NCBI RefSeq assembly: GCF_001544555.2
Contig: NZ_FCOK02000008.1
Location: 124,001-188,000 of the forward strand
Reading direction: 5' to 3'
Length of the DNA stretch: 64,000 nucleotides
DNA from: Caballeronia udeis
Lineage (GTDB): Bacteria > Pseudomonadota > Gammaproteobacteria > Burkholderiales > Burkholderiaceae
This document shows, piece by piece, positions 27,774-39,000 of this stretch. The notes under the pieces were generated by a model. The model was not told where the DNA came from. It was given only the letters and a program-made list of their open reading frames with translations, and searched no databases. The stretch's first letter is position 1. Every line of letters begins with the position of its first letter. The position numbers were made by a program, and so were the translations under genes.

Positions 27774-27804
27774 ACCGGGTTCAATGAACCTCTCGAACCC
27801 GGTT
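27773..27804. terminator. Hairpin after tssA
   Basis: A perfect 10-base inverted repeat, AACCGGGTTC and GAACCCGGTT, with a 12-base loop begins at the last base of the tssA stop codon. It lies between convergent tssA and galM. No T-run follows on the plus strand, so it may act with Rho or as an mRNA 3' end stabiliser. Confidence 0.55.
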
Positions 27805-27903
27805 GCTTCGGTTACTCCGCTTACGAGCGAAGCCACCTTTGTTCGGGCGACCCCCTCAGCTTAAGCGGACGTGTCGTGTCGTGTCGCCGCGCAGAGCAAC
27901 ACA

Positions 27904-28989
27904 TTATTGCCGCACATCAAGCCGATACCACGTGATCTGCCTATACGGTTCACCGGGCCGGACGATCACGTTGCCCGCATCCGCCATGTTGACCTGATTC
28001 GGAAATGCGCCGGCCTGGAGACACAGGCCGGCGTGCTTTCCATAGCGCCGTCCATGCCGTCCCACGATGCCGTCCAGATGATTGCCGGTATAGAACTGCA
28101 CCCCGGGTGCGCTGGTTCCCATCGTCAGCTCGCGGCCGCTGCCGGGGTCGTAGAGCCGCACGACAGGCTTGAGCGTCTTGCCGCTTTCACCTACGACGTA
28201 ACAATGATCGAAACCGCCCGCTCGCACGAGCTGATCGTGCGGCCAGTCGAGCCGCGCGCCGAGCGGAGCGCCCGCGCGGAAGTCGAACGCGTGGCCCGCG
28301 ACCTGCGCGCGGCCTTCCGGAATCAGCGCTGCGTCGACTTCGAAGAACGTGTCGGCATCGATGGAAATCACGTGGCCGCGGATATCGGCCGTTTCGTCGC
28401 CGGACAGGTTGAAGCAAGCGTGGTTCGTCAGGTTGAGCGGTGTAGGCGCGTCCGATACCGCTTCATACGCGAGCGTCAGCGTGCCGTCGTCGTCGAGCGT
28501 GTAGCGTAATGTGGTTGACACATTGCCGGGGAATCCCGCGTCGCCTTCCGGCGATTCATGCGTGAGGACCAGTCCGCCGTCCACTTCCTGAGCGTCCCAT
28601 AGCGCGCGATGAAAGCCCGCTGCGCCGCCGTGCAGCAAGTTGTGGCCCTCGTTGCGATCGAGCGAATACGCGACGTTGTCGAGTGCGAAGCGCGCGTTCT
28701 CGATCCGGTTTGCCCAGCGTCCGATCACGCCGCCCAGATAGGCCTGCCCGGCGAAATATTCAGCGGGCGTGTCGTGGCCCAGCAGGACATCGGCTACGCG
28801 CCCCGCGCGGTCCGCGGTATTCCATGAGACCAGCGTCGCGCCGAGATCGCTGATCGCGACGCGCATGCCGTGCACGTTGCGCAGCGTGAACAGGCGCGCC
28901 ACGTCGCCGCCGGGCAACTCGCCCCAGCGTTCGACACTGACACGCGCGGAGCCTGGGCGGATTGGGGTGGGCATATCGGCTAGATTCAT
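27904..28989 (-). CDS. galM: Aldose 1-epimerase (mutarotase), catalytic Glu replaced
   Basis: This 361-residue protein belongs to the GalM family, which interconverts alpha and beta anomers of aldoses. Conserved elements are GGVIGRWANRI, the first histidine in NLLHGG, the second in TNHACFNLSG, and the Asp in GGFDHCYVV. The catalytic base, normally Glu in a CLETQ-like motif, is Gln325 here (GLCLQAGAFPNQVN). This could lower or abolish mutarotase activity, or reflect a sequencing error, since CAG and GAG differ by one base. It follows the xylose regulator gene by 12 bases in the same operon, so the expected substrate is xylose or arabinose. Confidence 0.9.
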   Translation of the reverse strand: MNLADMPTPIRPGSARVSVERWGELPGGDVARLFTLRNVHGMRVAISDLGATLVSWNTADRAGRVADVLLGHDTPAEYFAGQAYLGGVIGRWANRIENARFALDNVAYSLDRNEGHNLLHGGAAGFHRALWDAQEVDGGLVLTHESPEGDAGFPGNVSTTLRYTLDDDGTLTLAYEAVSDAPTPLNLTNHACFNLSGDETADIRGHVISIDADTFFEVDAALIPEGRAQVAGHAFDFRAGAPLGARLDWPHDQLVRAGGFDHCYVVGESGKTLKPVVRLYDPGSGRELTMGTSAPGVQFYTGNHLDGIVGRHGRRYGKHAGLCLQAGAFPNQVNMADAGNVIVRPGEPYRQITWYRLDVRQ

Positions 28990-29001
28990 GGAGAGCGGGG
29001 A

Positions 29002-30210
29002 TCAGCCGGGTTGTGCGCAGGGCGCGACCGGCAGGCGCTCCTGGTATTCGCGCGGCGTACAGTCCAGCTCGCGGCGGAACACGGCGTACATGTATTGCAG
29101 CGAAGTGAAGCCGCAGCGAATGGCGACTTCCGCGCTCGATAAATCGTGACGGGCGAGGAGTTGCTTCGCGATCTCGAGTTTGTGATTCAGGATCTCCTGA
29201 TGCACGGTGCAGCCGAGTTCGCGGCGGAAGTGATCCTCCAGCGACGAGCGCGACACACCCACGTAATCGGCCACCTGTTCCGTCTTGATGCCCTGGCATC
29301 CGTATTGCCGGATGTAGTGGCGCGCACGCATGACATAGGGGCTCGACACCGGTTGATGCCGCGTTGATTCAAGCACGTTGATGCCCACCGGCGGGACGAG
29401 GATGCGCCTGCCGTGAAAGCGTGCGCCGCCCAGCATCTGGTGCAGCAAATGAGCCGCTGTCCGGCCCATTTCTTCGGCTCCCTGAATCACGGAAGAGATT
29501 GGGATGCGGGTGAGCGAACGGGTCAATGGATCGTTGTCTATGCCGATGATGGCCACTTGCTCGGGTACGGGAATACCCGAAATAAGGCACGCCTGCAGCA
29601 GATGCCGTGCGCGTGCATCGGTCACGGCAATCACGCCCACGGGCTTCGGCAAGCTCTCCAGCCACGAGGTCAGTTGCGCGCTTGCCTGGCTCCAGACGGG
29701 CGCGCTGGTCGGCAGGCCGCGATGGATATCCGCTTCCAGCCCATCGGCCGCGAGCAGCGCCTTGAAGGCCAGTTCGCGTTCCTGCGCCCAGCGGTTTTCC
29801 GGTGCTTCAGGCAGGCTGTACAGCGCAAAACGCTGCAAGCCGGCGCCGATCAGATGCGTGTATGCAAGCGATATCAGCTTGGCGTTGTCGGTCGCAATAT
29901 AGGGCAGTCTGGCTGGATAACATGCAGGGTCCGCATAAGACGAACCCACGGCGACCACGGGCAGTTGCGAATCTCCCAGTGCTTCGGCCACCGCCGGATC
30001 GTCGAAATCCGCGATGATGCCATCTCCTTCGAAGCGTTCGATGCCGTTCAGCCGGCAGCGAAAATCCTCTTCCAGGAAGAGATCCCATGCCACACGCGTG
30101 GACAGCAGATAGTTGCCGATGCCGGTAATCACCTCACGGTCATACACCTTGTTCGCGTTGAACAGCAGCGCGATCCGGTGTGATGCCTGAGCGGTCTGTG
30201 GTCGTGTCAT
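29002..30210 (-). CDS. xylR: XylR-type AraC regulator of xylose genes
   Basis: This 402-residue protein has an N-terminal LacI/periplasmic-binding-like sugar sensor (about residues 10-280, starting RIALLFNANKVYDREVITGI) and a C-terminal AraC-type helix-turn-helix domain (about 290-395, with VADYVGVSRSSLEDHFRRELG and CGFTSLQYMYAVFRRELDCTPREY). This matches E. coli XylR, which activates xylose genes when bound to xylose. The start at 30210 (MTRPQTAQ) is preferred over an upstream start because the family begins just before the sensor. It is divergent from xylA; matching boxes upstream of xylA and xylF are likely its sites. Confidence 0.92.
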   Translation of the reverse strand: MTRPQTAQASHRIALLFNANKVYDREVITGIGNYLLSTRVAWDLFLEEDFRCRLNGIERFEGDGIIADFDDPAVAEALGDSQLPVVAVGSSYADPACYPARLPYIATDNAKLISLAYTHLIGAGLQRFALYSLPEAPENRWAQERELAFKALLAADGLEADIHRGLPTSAPVWSQASAQLTSWLESLPKPVGVIAVTDARARHLLQACLISGIPVPEQVAIIGIDNDPLTRSLTRIPISSVIQGAEEMGRTAAHLLHQMLGGARFHGRRILVPPVGINVLESTRHQPVSSPYVMRARHYIRQYGCQGIKTEQVADYVGVSRSSLEDHFRRELGCTVHQEILNHKLEIAKQLLARHDLSSAEVAIRCGFTSLQYMYAVFRRELDCTPREYQERLPVAPCAQPG

Positions 30211-30385
30211 CGAACTCCGGACGGACGCATGCCGCTGCGTCGCGATATGCCCGTCATCTCCGTTGCAGCGCAATATGCGCCTGTTTTTCCAAGGTCTTTG
30301 TAGCGTTCGCTGATTCTAGGCCTGCGCGTCAGCCCACCGCCAGCCTGATTATGACTTACCTGAAGAAACACCATGAGCGCTGGCG

Positions 30386-30439
30386 GATTTCGCAATTGCC
30401 CGCCGTGCGACGATACTGGCAGCATGGTGTCACATTAAA
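30386..30439 (+). promoter_or_regulatory. Candidate XylR operator and promoter of xylA
   Basis: The box GATTTCGCAATTGC (30386-30399), then seven bases, GCGA (30407-30410), then 22 bases and ATTAAA (30434-30439) as a presumed -10 element. The same elements with identical spacing stand upstream of xylF. This is what a two-half-site AraC-family activator site just upstream of a promoter should look like. XylR binding is inferred from context. Confidence 0.7.
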
Positions 30440-30454
30440 AGCAAGGAGACGCCC

Positions 30455-31771
30455 ATGTCGTATTTCGAACATTTGCCGGCCGTACGTTATGAAGGCCCGC
30501 AGTCCGACAATCCTTTCGCCTACCGCCATTACGACCGCGACAAGCTGGTGCTCGGCAAGCGCATGGAGGATCACTTGCGCCTGGCCGTCTGTTACTGGCA
30601 TACGTTTGTATGGCCGGGGGTGGACATGTTCGGGCAGGGCACGTTTCACCGGCCGTGGCAGCAACCCGGTGACGCAATAGAACGAGCCCATGTGAAAGCC
30701 GACTCGGCATTCGAATTCTTCTCGAAACTGGGCGCGCCGTATTACACCTTCCATGACACGGACGTGGCACCCGAAGGTGACAGCATCAAGCACTACGTCA
30801 ACAACTTCAAAGGCGTCACGGACTATCTGGCGGCCAAGCAGGAGCAGACAGGCATCAAGCTGTTGTGGGGCACGGCGAACCTGTTTTCGCACCCGCGTTA
30901 TGCTGCAGGGGCCGCAACGAATCCGAACCCGGAAGTGTTTGCGTTCGCAGCCACGCAGGTGTTCCAGGCGCTTGAAGCCACGCATCGGCTTGGCGGAGAA
31001 AATTATGTCTTGTGGGGTGGCCGCGAGGGTTATGACACGCTGCTGAACACCGATCTCAAGCGTGAACGTGATCAGCTTGGGCGCTTCCTCAACATGGTGG
31101 TGGAGCACAAGCACAAGACCGGTTTCAAGGGCGCGTTGCTGATCGAGCCGAAACCGCAGGAACCGACCAAGCACCAATACGACTACGACGTGGCGACGGT
31201 CAACGGTTTTCTCGCGCAGTTCGGTTTGCAAAATGAAATTCGCGTGAACATTGAAGCGAATCATGCAACGCTCGCGGGGCATTCATTCCACCACGAAATT
31301 GCGACCGCTTACGCGCTTGGCATCTTCGGCAGTGTCGACGCCAATCGCGGCGATCCGCAAAACGGCTGGGACACCGACCAGTTTCCGAACAGCGTTGAAG
31401 AGCTGACGCTGGCGTTGTATGAAATCCTGCGGCATGGCGGCTTCAGTACCGGCGGCATGAACTTCGACGCGAAAGTGCGGCGCCAAAGCGTGGCGCCCGA
31501 GGACCTGTTCTTCGGGCATATAGGCGCGATCGATGTCATAGCCCTCGCGCTTGAACGGGCAGCCACGATGGTCGAAAACGACAAGCTTGCGGAGTTCAAG
31601 ACCCAGCGTTATGCGGGATGGGACACGGAATTTGGCCGCAAGATTCTCTCAGGCGGTTACTCTCTGGAATCGCTGGCCATGGACGCGCTTGGACGTCGCT
31701 TGAGCCCTCAACATGTGAGCGGACAACAGGAGCTGCTCGAAAATATCGTGAACAGGGCGATTTATAAGTGA
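30455..31771 (+). CDS. xylA: Xylose isomerase
   Basis: This 438-residue protein is xylose isomerase, which converts D-xylose to D-xylulose in the cytoplasm using two divalent metal ions. Active-site motifs are intact: [10 protein letters not shown] with the catalytic His and Asp, [31 protein letters not shown] and [17 protein letters not shown]. The length equals that of the E. coli class II enzyme. AAGGAG lies upstream of the ATG. It faces away from xylR and precedes the xylose ABC transporter genes. No xylB kinase is visible within the window. Confidence 0.97.
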   Translation: MSYFEHLPAVRYEGPQSDNPFAYRHYDRDKLVLGKRMEDHLRLAVCYWHTFVWPGVDMFGQGTFHRPWQQPGDAIERAHVKADSAFEFFSKLGAPYYTFHDTDVAPEGDSIKHYVNNFKGVTDYLAAKQEQTGIKLLWGTANLFSHPRYAAGAATNPNPEVFAFAATQVFQALEATHRLGGENYVLWGGREGYDTLLNTDLKRERDQLGRFLNMVVEHKHKTGFKGALLIEPKPQEPTKHQYDYDVATVNGFLAQFGLQNEIRVNIEANHATLAGHSFHHEIATAYALGIFGSVDANRGDPQNGWDTDQFPNSVEELTLALYEILRHGGFSTGGMNFDAKVRRQSVAPEDLFFGHIGAIDVIALALERAATMVENDKLAEFKTQRYAGWDTEFGRKILSGGYSLESLAMDALGRRLSPQHVSGQQELLENIVNRAIYK

Positions 31772-31831
31772 TCCGCCACGCTTGGCAAAACCGCAAAGAA
31801 GCTGCATTGAAAATCATTAAGCGGTCCGGCT

Positions 31832-31885
31832 GATTTCGCAATTGCGTTCGAGGCGAATAAGGCCCCAAGCTAACGACAGATTAAA
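31832..31885 (+). promoter_or_regulatory. Candidate XylR operator and promoter of xylFGH
   Basis: The identical GATTTCGCAATTGC box (31832-31845), seven bases, GCGA (31853-31856), 22 bases and ATTAAA (31880-31885) repeat the arrangement found before xylA. The transport operon therefore has its own xylose-responsive promoter rather than depending on read-through from xylA. The transcript would have a leader of about 150 bases. Confidence 0.7.
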
Positions 31886-32036
31886 GAGACCGCCAACCCG
31901 CAAAACCGACGACCGCGGACACCGATTCGCGGCGCAAGCAGTAGATTCCGCCGACGTCCCTTCTCTCGCTATGCGTGGCCCTGACCGGCCGCGCAGGGAG
32001 ACGTATCGGCTCGTCAACCATAAAGAGGAGTGAGAC

Positions 32037-33065
32037 ATGAAGTTTGCAAAACGCCGTGCTGTGCTCGGATCGCTGGTCTGTGGAGCGATGTTCGCAAGTC
32101 TGACCGTGCTTCCTTCGCTGGCTTACGCAAGCAAGGACAAGCCTGAAATTGGCTTTTGCATTGACGATCTGCGGGTCGAACGCTGGTCGCGCGACCGGGA
32201 TTATTTCGTCGCCGCCGCAACCAAGCTGGGCGCCAAGGTGTCCGTCCAATCTGCCGATGCCAGTGAAGAACGCCAGATATCGCAGATTGAAAACCTGATC
32301 TCGCGGGGTGTCGATGTCATTGTGATCGTGCCGTTCAATTCGAAAACCCTCGGCAACGTGGTGGCCGAAGCGAAGAAGGCGGGCATCAAGGTGGTGTCGT
32401 ACGATCGCCTGATCCTCGATGCAGATGTGGACGCCTATATCTCCTTCGACAACGAGAAGGTCGGCGAAATGCAGGCGCAAGGGGTGTTCAACGCGCAGCC
32501 GAAGGGCAACTATTTCATGCTCGGCGGCGCACCGACCGACAACAACGCGAAGATGCTGCGTGAAGGGCAGATGAAGATCCTGAAGCCGGCAATCGATCGC
32601 GGCGACATCAAGGTTGTCGGCCAGCAATGGGTGCCGGAATGGAGTGCTGCGACCGCGCTTCGTATCACCGAAGACGCGCTGACCGCGAACAACAACAAGA
32701 TCGACGCCATTGTGGCGTCCAACGACGGCACGGCCGGCGGCGCTATCCAGGCGCTGGCTGCGCAACACCTCGCGGGCAAGGTGCCTATCTCCGGCCAGGA
32801 TGCGGACCTGGCTGCAGTCAAGCGCCTGGTGGACGGCACGCAGACCATGACCGTCTATAAGCCGCTCAAGCTGATTGCGGGCGAAGCGGCCAAACTGGCG
32901 GTGGACCTGGCGAAAGGGCAGCAACCGGCCTATAACGCGAAATACGACAACGGCATGAAGCAGGTCAACACCGTGTTGCTGCAGCCGACGCTTCTGACGA
33001 AGAGCAATGTCGACACCGTGATAAAGGACGGTTTCTATACACAGGCCCAGTTGGCGGGGAATTAA
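32037..33065 (+). CDS. xylF: D-xylose ABC transporter substrate-binding protein
   Basis: This 342-residue protein is the periplasmic xylose-binding protein. A signal peptide covers about residues 1-30 (basic start, hydrophobic core, cleavage near AYAS). The mature part begins KPEIGFCIDDLRVERW and contains VIVIVPFNSKTL, SYDRLILDADVDAYISFDN and DGTAGGAIQAL, all close to E. coli XylF. It delivers xylose to XylGH. AGAGGAG precedes the ATG. A stable hairpin separates it from xylG, which would allow more binding protein than membrane components to be made. Confidence 0.96.
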   Translation: MKFAKRRAVLGSLVCGAMFASLTVLPSLAYASKDKPEIGFCIDDLRVERWSRDRDYFVAAATKLGAKVSVQSADASEERQISQIENLISRGVDVIVIVPFNSKTLGNVVAEAKKAGIKVVSYDRLILDADVDAYISFDNEKVGEMQAQGVFNAQPKGNYFMLGGAPTDNNAKMLREGQMKILKPAIDRGDIKVVGQQWVPEWSAATALRITEDALTANNNKIDAIVASNDGTAGGAIQALAAQHLAGKVPISGQDADLAAVKRLVDGTQTMTVYKPLKLIAGEAAKLAVDLAKGQQPAYNAKYDNGMKQVNTVLLQPTLLTKSNVDTVIKDGFYTQAQLAGN

Positions 33066-33087
33066 CACGCCTTTAGCGTCATGCCGG

Positions 33088-33130
33088 GCGTGAGGGCCTT
33101 ACAAGTATGAGTAAGGGTGGGCCTTCACGC
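33088..33130 (+). terminator. Stem-loop between xylF and xylG
   Basis: GCGTGAGGGCC (33088-33098) pairs with GGCCTTCACGC (33120-33130) through one G-U pair. Inside it CCTTAC and GTAAGG (33097-33102, 33111-33116) offer an alternative inner stem. No T-run follows. Such hairpins after binding-protein genes usually protect the upstream mRNA and partly attenuate the downstream genes. Confidence 0.6.
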
Positions 33131-33156
33131 TGATTCACTGTCCAGGATAAAACCGC

Positions 33157-34713
33157 ATGGCAAACGCGCTGCTGGAAATGCACGGCATCGTCAAGACGTT
33201 TGGCGGTGTGAAGGCGCTCGACGGAATCGACCTCGTGGTCTCGCCCGGGGAATGTGTGGGTTTGTGCGGCGAGAACGGCGCGGGCAAATCGACACTGATG
33301 AAAGTGCTGTCCGGTGTCTATCCGCACGGCACATGGGAAGGCGAAATCCGCTGGGAAGGTGAGCCTTTACGGGCATCGACCATCCGCGAAACGGAGGACG
33401 CCGGCATTGTCATCATTCATCAGGAACTGATGCTGGTGCCGCAGTTATCAGTGGCGGAAAACATCTTCCTCGGCAACGAGATCACGCTGAGCGGCGGCCG
33501 CATGAACTACGCGGCCATGTACCAGCGCGCGGACGAATTGCTGCGCGAACTGAACATCAGCGGCATCAACGTGGCTCAGCCCGTGATGAACTATGGCGGC
33601 GGCCATCAGCAGCTGATCGAGATTGCCAAGGCGTTGAACAAGCGCGCAAAGTTGCTGATCCTGGATGAACCTTCGTCGTCCCTGACCGCGAGCGAAATCC
33701 GGATCTTGCTGGACATCGTGCGCGACCTGAAGAAACGCGGCGTGGCGTGCGTGTACATCTCGCACAAGCTTGATGAAGTGGAAGCCGTCTGCGACACCAT
33801 CACGGTGATCCGTGACGGCAAGCACGTCGCCACGCAGCCGATGAAGGACCTGAGCACCGACAGCATCATCGCGATGATGGTGGGCCGCGAGATCAAGAAC
33901 CTGTTCCCGCGCGAGCCGCATGACATTGGCGAAGTGATCTTCGAGGCGCGCCACGTTACCTGTTTCGATGTGACCAACTCACGCCGCAAGCGCGTGGATG
34001 ACGTCTCGTTCTCGCTGCGCAAGGGCGAGATTCTTGGCGTCGCGGGATTGGTCGGCGCGGGGCGGACCGAACTGATGCAGGCAATCTTCGGCGCTTACCC
34101 GGGCATCAGCGAGGCGGAGGTTTATCTGAACGGCAAGCGCCTGAAGATCAAGACCCCGGCCAACGCAATCGACGCCGGTATCGGCATGGTGCCCGAGGAC
34201 CGCAAGCGCCACGGCATCGTGCCGCAACTGGGCGTGGGACATAACATCACCCTTGCCGTGCTGAACCGTTTTGCGAAAGGCGGCCGGATTGATTCCGCGG
34301 CCGAGCTCGACACGATCCACACCGAGATGAAGCGGCTTTCCGTGCGTGCAGCCACCCCGATGTTGTCCATCGCGAGCCTGTCCGGCGGCAATCAGCAGAA
34401 GGCCGTGCTGACCAAGATGCTGCTGACCGACCCCGCAATTCTTATCCTCGATGAACCCACGCGCGGCGTTGACGTAGGCGCCAAGTTCGAGATCTACAAG
34501 CTCATGTTCGCGTTGGCCCGGCGCGGCGTGTCGATCATCGTGGTGTCGTCGGAGCTCAACGAAGTGCTTGGCGTGAGCGACCGCGTGCTGGTGATCGGCG
34601 AAGGCCAGTTGCGCGGCGACTTCATTAATGAGGGGCTTACGCAGGAACATATCCTGGCGGCGGCCATCCGCGCGACCCCACAGACCAACTCTTTTCAAGC
34701 GAGCGTCGCATGA
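33157..34713 (+). CDS. xylG: D-xylose ABC transporter ATP-binding protein
   Basis: This 518-residue protein is the double-domain ATPase of the xylose importer. The first nucleotide-binding domain has Walker [10 protein letters not shown] at 38-46, a Q-loop followed by [13 protein letters not shown], the signature region [15 protein letters not shown] and Walker [12 protein letters not shown]. The second has the altered Walker [10 protein letters not shown] usual for this sugar-importer family, signature [14 protein letters not shown] and [13 protein letters not shown]. It energises the XylH permease from the cytoplasmic side. The stop overlaps xylH as ATGA. Confidence 0.96.
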   Translation: MANALLEMHGIVKTFGGVKALDGIDLVVSPGECVGLCGENGAGKSTLMKVLSGVYPHGTWEGEIRWEGEPLRASTIRETEDAGIVIIHQELMLVPQLSVAENIFLGNEITLSGGRMNYAAMYQRADELLRELNISGINVAQPVMNYGGGHQQLIEIAKALNKRAKLLILDEPSSSLTASEIRILLDIVRDLKKRGVACVYISHKLDEVEAVCDTITVIRDGKHVATQPMKDLSTDSIIAMMVGREIKNLFPREPHDIGEVIFEARHVTCFDVTNSRRKRVDDVSFSLRKGEILGVAGLVGAGRTELMQAIFGAYPGISEAEVYLNGKRLKIKTPANAIDAGIGMVPEDRKRHGIVPQLGVGHNITLAVLNRFAKGGRIDSAAELDTIHTEMKRLSVRAATPMLSIASLSGGNQQKAVLTKMLLTDPAILILDEPTRGVDVGAKFEIYKLMFALARRGVSIIVVSSELNEVLGVSDRVLVIGEGQLRGDFINEGLTQEHILAAAIRATPQTNSFQASVA

Positions 34714-35909
34714 CTCCTGACGTCACCTCGTCGCCCAAACGCAGCGCCACCGGCGGCGCGAGCACCTCCTCCGGGCAGCGCTTCAAGCAGCTTTTTACGC
34801 GTTACAAGTTGCTCGCGTTGCTGCTGGCGGTCACCGTTATCTGGATCTTCTTTTCCTTCCTCACCGACGGCGCGTTCGTCACGCCGCGCAACCTGTCGAA
34901 CCTGCTGCGGCAGATGTCGATTACCGGCATGCTCGCGTGCGGCATGGTGTTCGTGATCATCTCGGGCGAGATCGACTTGTCGGTTGGATCGCTGCTCGGT
35001 TTGCTCGGCGGCGTGGCCGCTATTCTCGATGTCTCGCATCACTGGCCGATCCAGTTCACGGTGCCGGCAGTCATGCTGCTTGGCATTGCAGTCGGCCTGT
35101 TCAACGGCTGGTGGTCGACCTATTTGCGGGTGCCGTCGTTCATTGTCGGGCTTGGCGGCATGCTCGCGTATCGGGGCGTGCTGCTGGGCGTGACGGGTGG
35201 TTCGACCATCGCGCCGGTCTCGGGCAACCTGGTGTTCATCGGCCAGGGATATTTGCCACGTATGGCGGGCAATGTGCTGGCCGTCGTGCTGTTTGCGCTG
35301 CTCGTCTCGCTGACCGTGCGCCAGCGGCAGAACCGCCTGCGTTACAACCTGGCCGTCGTGCCGCTCTGGCAGGACGGCGTGAAGATCGTGGCGGCGGGGC
35401 TCGTGCTGGTCGCGTTCGTGACCACGCTGAACCAGTACGGCGGTATTCCCGTGCCGGTGTTGCTGCTGCTGGCGCTCCTTGGTATTTTCACCTATATCGC
35501 GACGCAGACCGTGTTTGGCCGGCGTATTTATGCGGTTGGTTCAAACCTCGAAGCGACCCGCTTATCGGGCGTGAATACGAACCGCGTGAAGCTGATGATC
35601 TTCGCGCTGATGGGCCTGATGTGCGCGCTTGCCGGGCTAGTCAACACGGCGCGGCTCGCGGCCGGGTCGCCGTCGGCGGGGACCATGGGCGAACTCGACG
35701 CCATTGCCGCGTGCTTTATCGGCGGGACTTCCATGCGCGGTGGCTCGGGTACCGTCTATGGCGCATTGATCGGTGCATTGGTGATGGCGAGCCTGGACAA
35801 CGGCATGTCCATGCTCGATGTCGATTCGTATTGGCAGATGATCGTGAAGGGCGGGATTCTTGTGCTCGCGGTGTGGATCGATGTCGTGTCGGGTTCTAAT
35901 CAACGCTGA
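34710..35909 (+). CDS. xylH: D-xylose ABC transporter permease
   Basis: This 399-residue protein is the membrane permease of the xylose importer, with about ten hydrophobic segments. The family motifs [41 protein letters not shown] sequence and [20 protein letters not shown] are clear. It begins within the xylG stop codon, ensuring coupled synthesis with its ATPase. The N-terminal 30 residues are Ser/Thr-rich and soluble. It is the last gene of the xylose operon; the next gene starts about 100 bases downstream. Confidence 0.96.
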   Translation: MTPDVTSSPKRSATGGASTSSGQRFKQLFTRYKLLALLLAVTVIWIFFSFLTDGAFVTPRNLSNLLRQMSITGMLACGMVFVIISGEIDLSVGSLLGLLGGVAAILDVSHHWPIQFTVPAVMLLGIAVGLFNGWWSTYLRVPSFIVGLGGMLAYRGVLLGVTGGSTIAPVSGNLVFIGQGYLPRMAGNVLAVVLFALLVSLTVRQRQNRLRYNLAVVPLWQDGVKIVAAGLVLVAFVTTLNQYGGIPVPVLLLLALLGIFTYIATQTVFGRRIYAVGSNLEATRLSGVNTNRVKLMIFALMGLMCALAGLVNTARLAAGSPSAGTMGELDAIAACFIGGTSMRGGSGTVYGALIGALVMASLDNGMSMLDVDSYWQMIVKGGILVLAVWIDVVSGSNQR

Positions 35910-36013
35910 TCAGCACTGGCGCCGGGGTTTCCATGGTGGTTTGACCGGAGGGCAAGTGTCATAAAACTTGGCGCATAATCCGAGCACCGTACGTACCAGA
36001 TCCGGGAGCCGAC

Positions 36014-39000
36014 ATGCTGACCAAGAGCGAAGAGCGCGTAGCGCACCTTCTCACCGACGTAGTCGACTTTGCACGGGGACGGCTGCGCGAGCCCGCGTTC
36101 AATGTCGTTGAACCTCTCCTGAGCCACTACTACGAGCTTGCGGACCCCGAAGACGTCCAGAGCCGCGACATAGCCGATCTATACGGCGCGGCCATGGCGC
36201 ACTGGCAGACGGCGCAAAAATTCACGACGGGCCGCGAGGTCCTGCGGGTATACAACCCCAACCTCGAACAACACGGCTGGCACTCCGATCACACGGTGGT
36301 CGAGATCGTCAACGACGACATGCCGTTCCTCGTCGACTCGGTCACCATGGCGGTCAACCGCCTGGGTCTCGCGATGCATTCCGCCATTCATCCGGTGTTC
36401 CGGGTCTCCCGCGACGCAAGCGGTGCGATCACGCGTATCGCGTTGGGTCACGTCGACGGTGGCGATCCGCAATCAAGGCTTGAGTCGTTCATTCACTTTG
36501 AAGTGGACCGCTGCGGCGAGGCAGCCAAGCTCGACGAGCTACGCAGCGACATCGCGCGCGTGCTTGGCGACGTACGCGCATCGGTTGAAGACTGGCCGAA
36601 GATCCTCGATGTTGCGCGTGCCACCATAGGAGAAATGAAAGCGCGCGAGACCAGTGTTGACGGCGTCGAGGCACGCGCGTTCCTGGAGTGGATGGTCGCG
36701 GATCATTTCACCTTCCTCGGGCACCGCGACTACGAACTCATTACGCAGGACAACGGGTTCGCGTTGCGCGGCGTGCCGGGCTCCGGCGCGGGACTATTGC
36801 GCGAAAGCCTGCGGCCGCCCTCAGCCGATAACATCACGCCCTTGCCTCCGGCAGCGGCCGCCATCATCAACGGCTCCGCGCCAATCTTCCTCACCAAGGC
36901 GAATTCGCGCGCGACCGTGCACAGGCCGGGTTACCTGGACTACGTTGGCGTGAAGCGCGTCGGCGCGGATGGCAAGGTGATCGGGGAGCGGCGGTTTATC
37001 GGCCTGTACACGTCCACCGCGTATCTGGTTCCGACTTCCGAGATCCCGATCGTGCGGCGCAAATGCGCGAACATCATCAGGCGTGCCGGTTTTCTCGCGA
37101 AGGGGCATCTGCACAAGTCGCTGGTGACCGTGCTCGAACAATATCCGCGTGAAGAACTCTTCGAAGCGGATGAGGACGCCTTGTTCGACATCGCGCTTGG
37201 CGTGCTGCGGTTGCAGGAACATCAGCGCACACGCCTGTTCGTGCGGCGCGACCGGTTCGACCGCTTTGTCTCATGCCTTGTGTTCGTGCCCCGTGACAAG
37301 TTCAACACGGACCTGCGCAAACGCATCGCGAACGTACTCATGGAAGCGTTCAACGGCAAGAGCATCGAGTTTACGCCGCTGCTTTCGGAGTCTCCGCTTG
37401 CGCGCATCTATATCACGGTGCGCTCGGATAAAGGCGCAATGCCTGAAGCCGATACGCGCGAACTCGAGCAACGGATCGTGCAGGTTGCGCGCCGCTGGCA
37501 GGACGATCTCGCGGATGCGCTGATCGACAGCTACGGTGAAGAGCAGGGCAACCGGCTCCTGAATCGATACGCGGATTCGTTCCCGGCGGGTTACCGGGAG
37601 GATTATCCGGCCCGTACGGCGGTCCGCGATATCGAGTTGATCGAGCAGACGCAGGTGAAGGCGGGCGGCCTCGCCATGAGCCTCTACAGGCCGATTGAAG
37701 CCGGGCGGCGGGCGTTTCGCTTCAAGGTGTACCGGGTGGGTGACCCGATCGCGCTGTCGCATAGCCTGCCAATGCTGGAGCACCTGGGTGTGCGGGTGGA
37801 TGAAGAACGGCCTTATCGCATCGAACCGCAGGGTGCGCCGCATGCGTGGATACACGACTTCGGCCTGGAGCTTGCCGACGACGTGGAGTTCGATATCGAT
37901 CGCGTCAAGGAGCTGTTCGAGAACGCGTTCGCAAGCGTCTGGACCGGCGAGGTCGAGAACGACGACTTCAACCGGCTGGTCCTGCGTGCGCAACTCGGCG
38001 CCCGCGACGTCACGATCCTGCGTGCCTACGCCAAGTACCTGCGGCAAGTGGGGTCCACGTTCAGCGACGCTTACATAGAGCGTGCGCTGACCGGCAACCC
38101 GGCGATCGCGCGCAAGTTGCTTGAACTGTTCCTGGTGCGCTTCGATCCGGCTCTTCCGGGGTCGGCCGGCGATAACGCTCAAAGCCGCGAGTTTCGCGAC
38201 ACCCGCACGCAGCATGTGCTTGCCGACATAGAAGCCGCGCTCGACAACGTGCCGAATCTGGACGAGGACCGCATCCTGAGGCAGTTCCTGGGCGTGATCA
38301 ACGCGACGGTGCGCACCAATCACTTTCGTAAGGATGCCGAAGGTAAGTCCAAACCTTACCTGTCGTTCAAACTCGATCCGTCGATGGTGCCGGGCCTGCC
38401 CGAGCCCAAGCCGATGTTCGAAATCTGGGTCTATGCGCCGCGAGTCGAAGGCGTGCACTTGCGAGGCGGCAAGGTGGCGCGCGGCGGTTTGCGCTGGTCG
38501 GATCGGCGGGAAGATTTTCGCACTGAAGTGCTCGGCCTGATGAAGGCGCAGATGGTGAAGAACACCGTGATCGTGCCGGTGGGATCGAAGGGGGGCTTCG
38601 TGGTGAAGAACCCGCCGCCGGTCGCGGACCGCGAGGCGTTCGCGCGTGAAGGTGTGGCCTGCTACCAGATGTTCCTGCGCGGGCTGCTCGATGTGACCGA
38701 CAACCGTGTGTCCGGCGTCATCGTGCCCCCTCCGGATACCGTGCGCCACGATCCCGACGACCCCTACCTCGTTGTCGCGGCCGACAAGGGCACGGCCACG
38801 TTCTCCGACTACGCCAACGCCATTGCGCGCGAATACGGTTTCTGGCTCGACGATGCCTTCGCATCAGGCGGTTCGGTGGGCTACGACCACAAGAGGATGG
38901 CGATCACCGCACGCGGCGCGTGGGAATCGGTTAAGCGGCATTCACGCGAGATGGGTGTGGATACCCAGACGACGGACTTTACCGTGGTGGGTATTGGCGA

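Noticed and set aside
31881..33068. Long minus-strand open frame opposite xylF
   Set aside because: Antisense shadow of a conserved binding-protein gene with signal peptide and operator.
37271..38749. Long minus-strand open frame opposite gdhB
   Set aside because: Antisense to the conserved catalytic core of glutamate dehydrogenase; low-complexity composition typical of a shadow frame.
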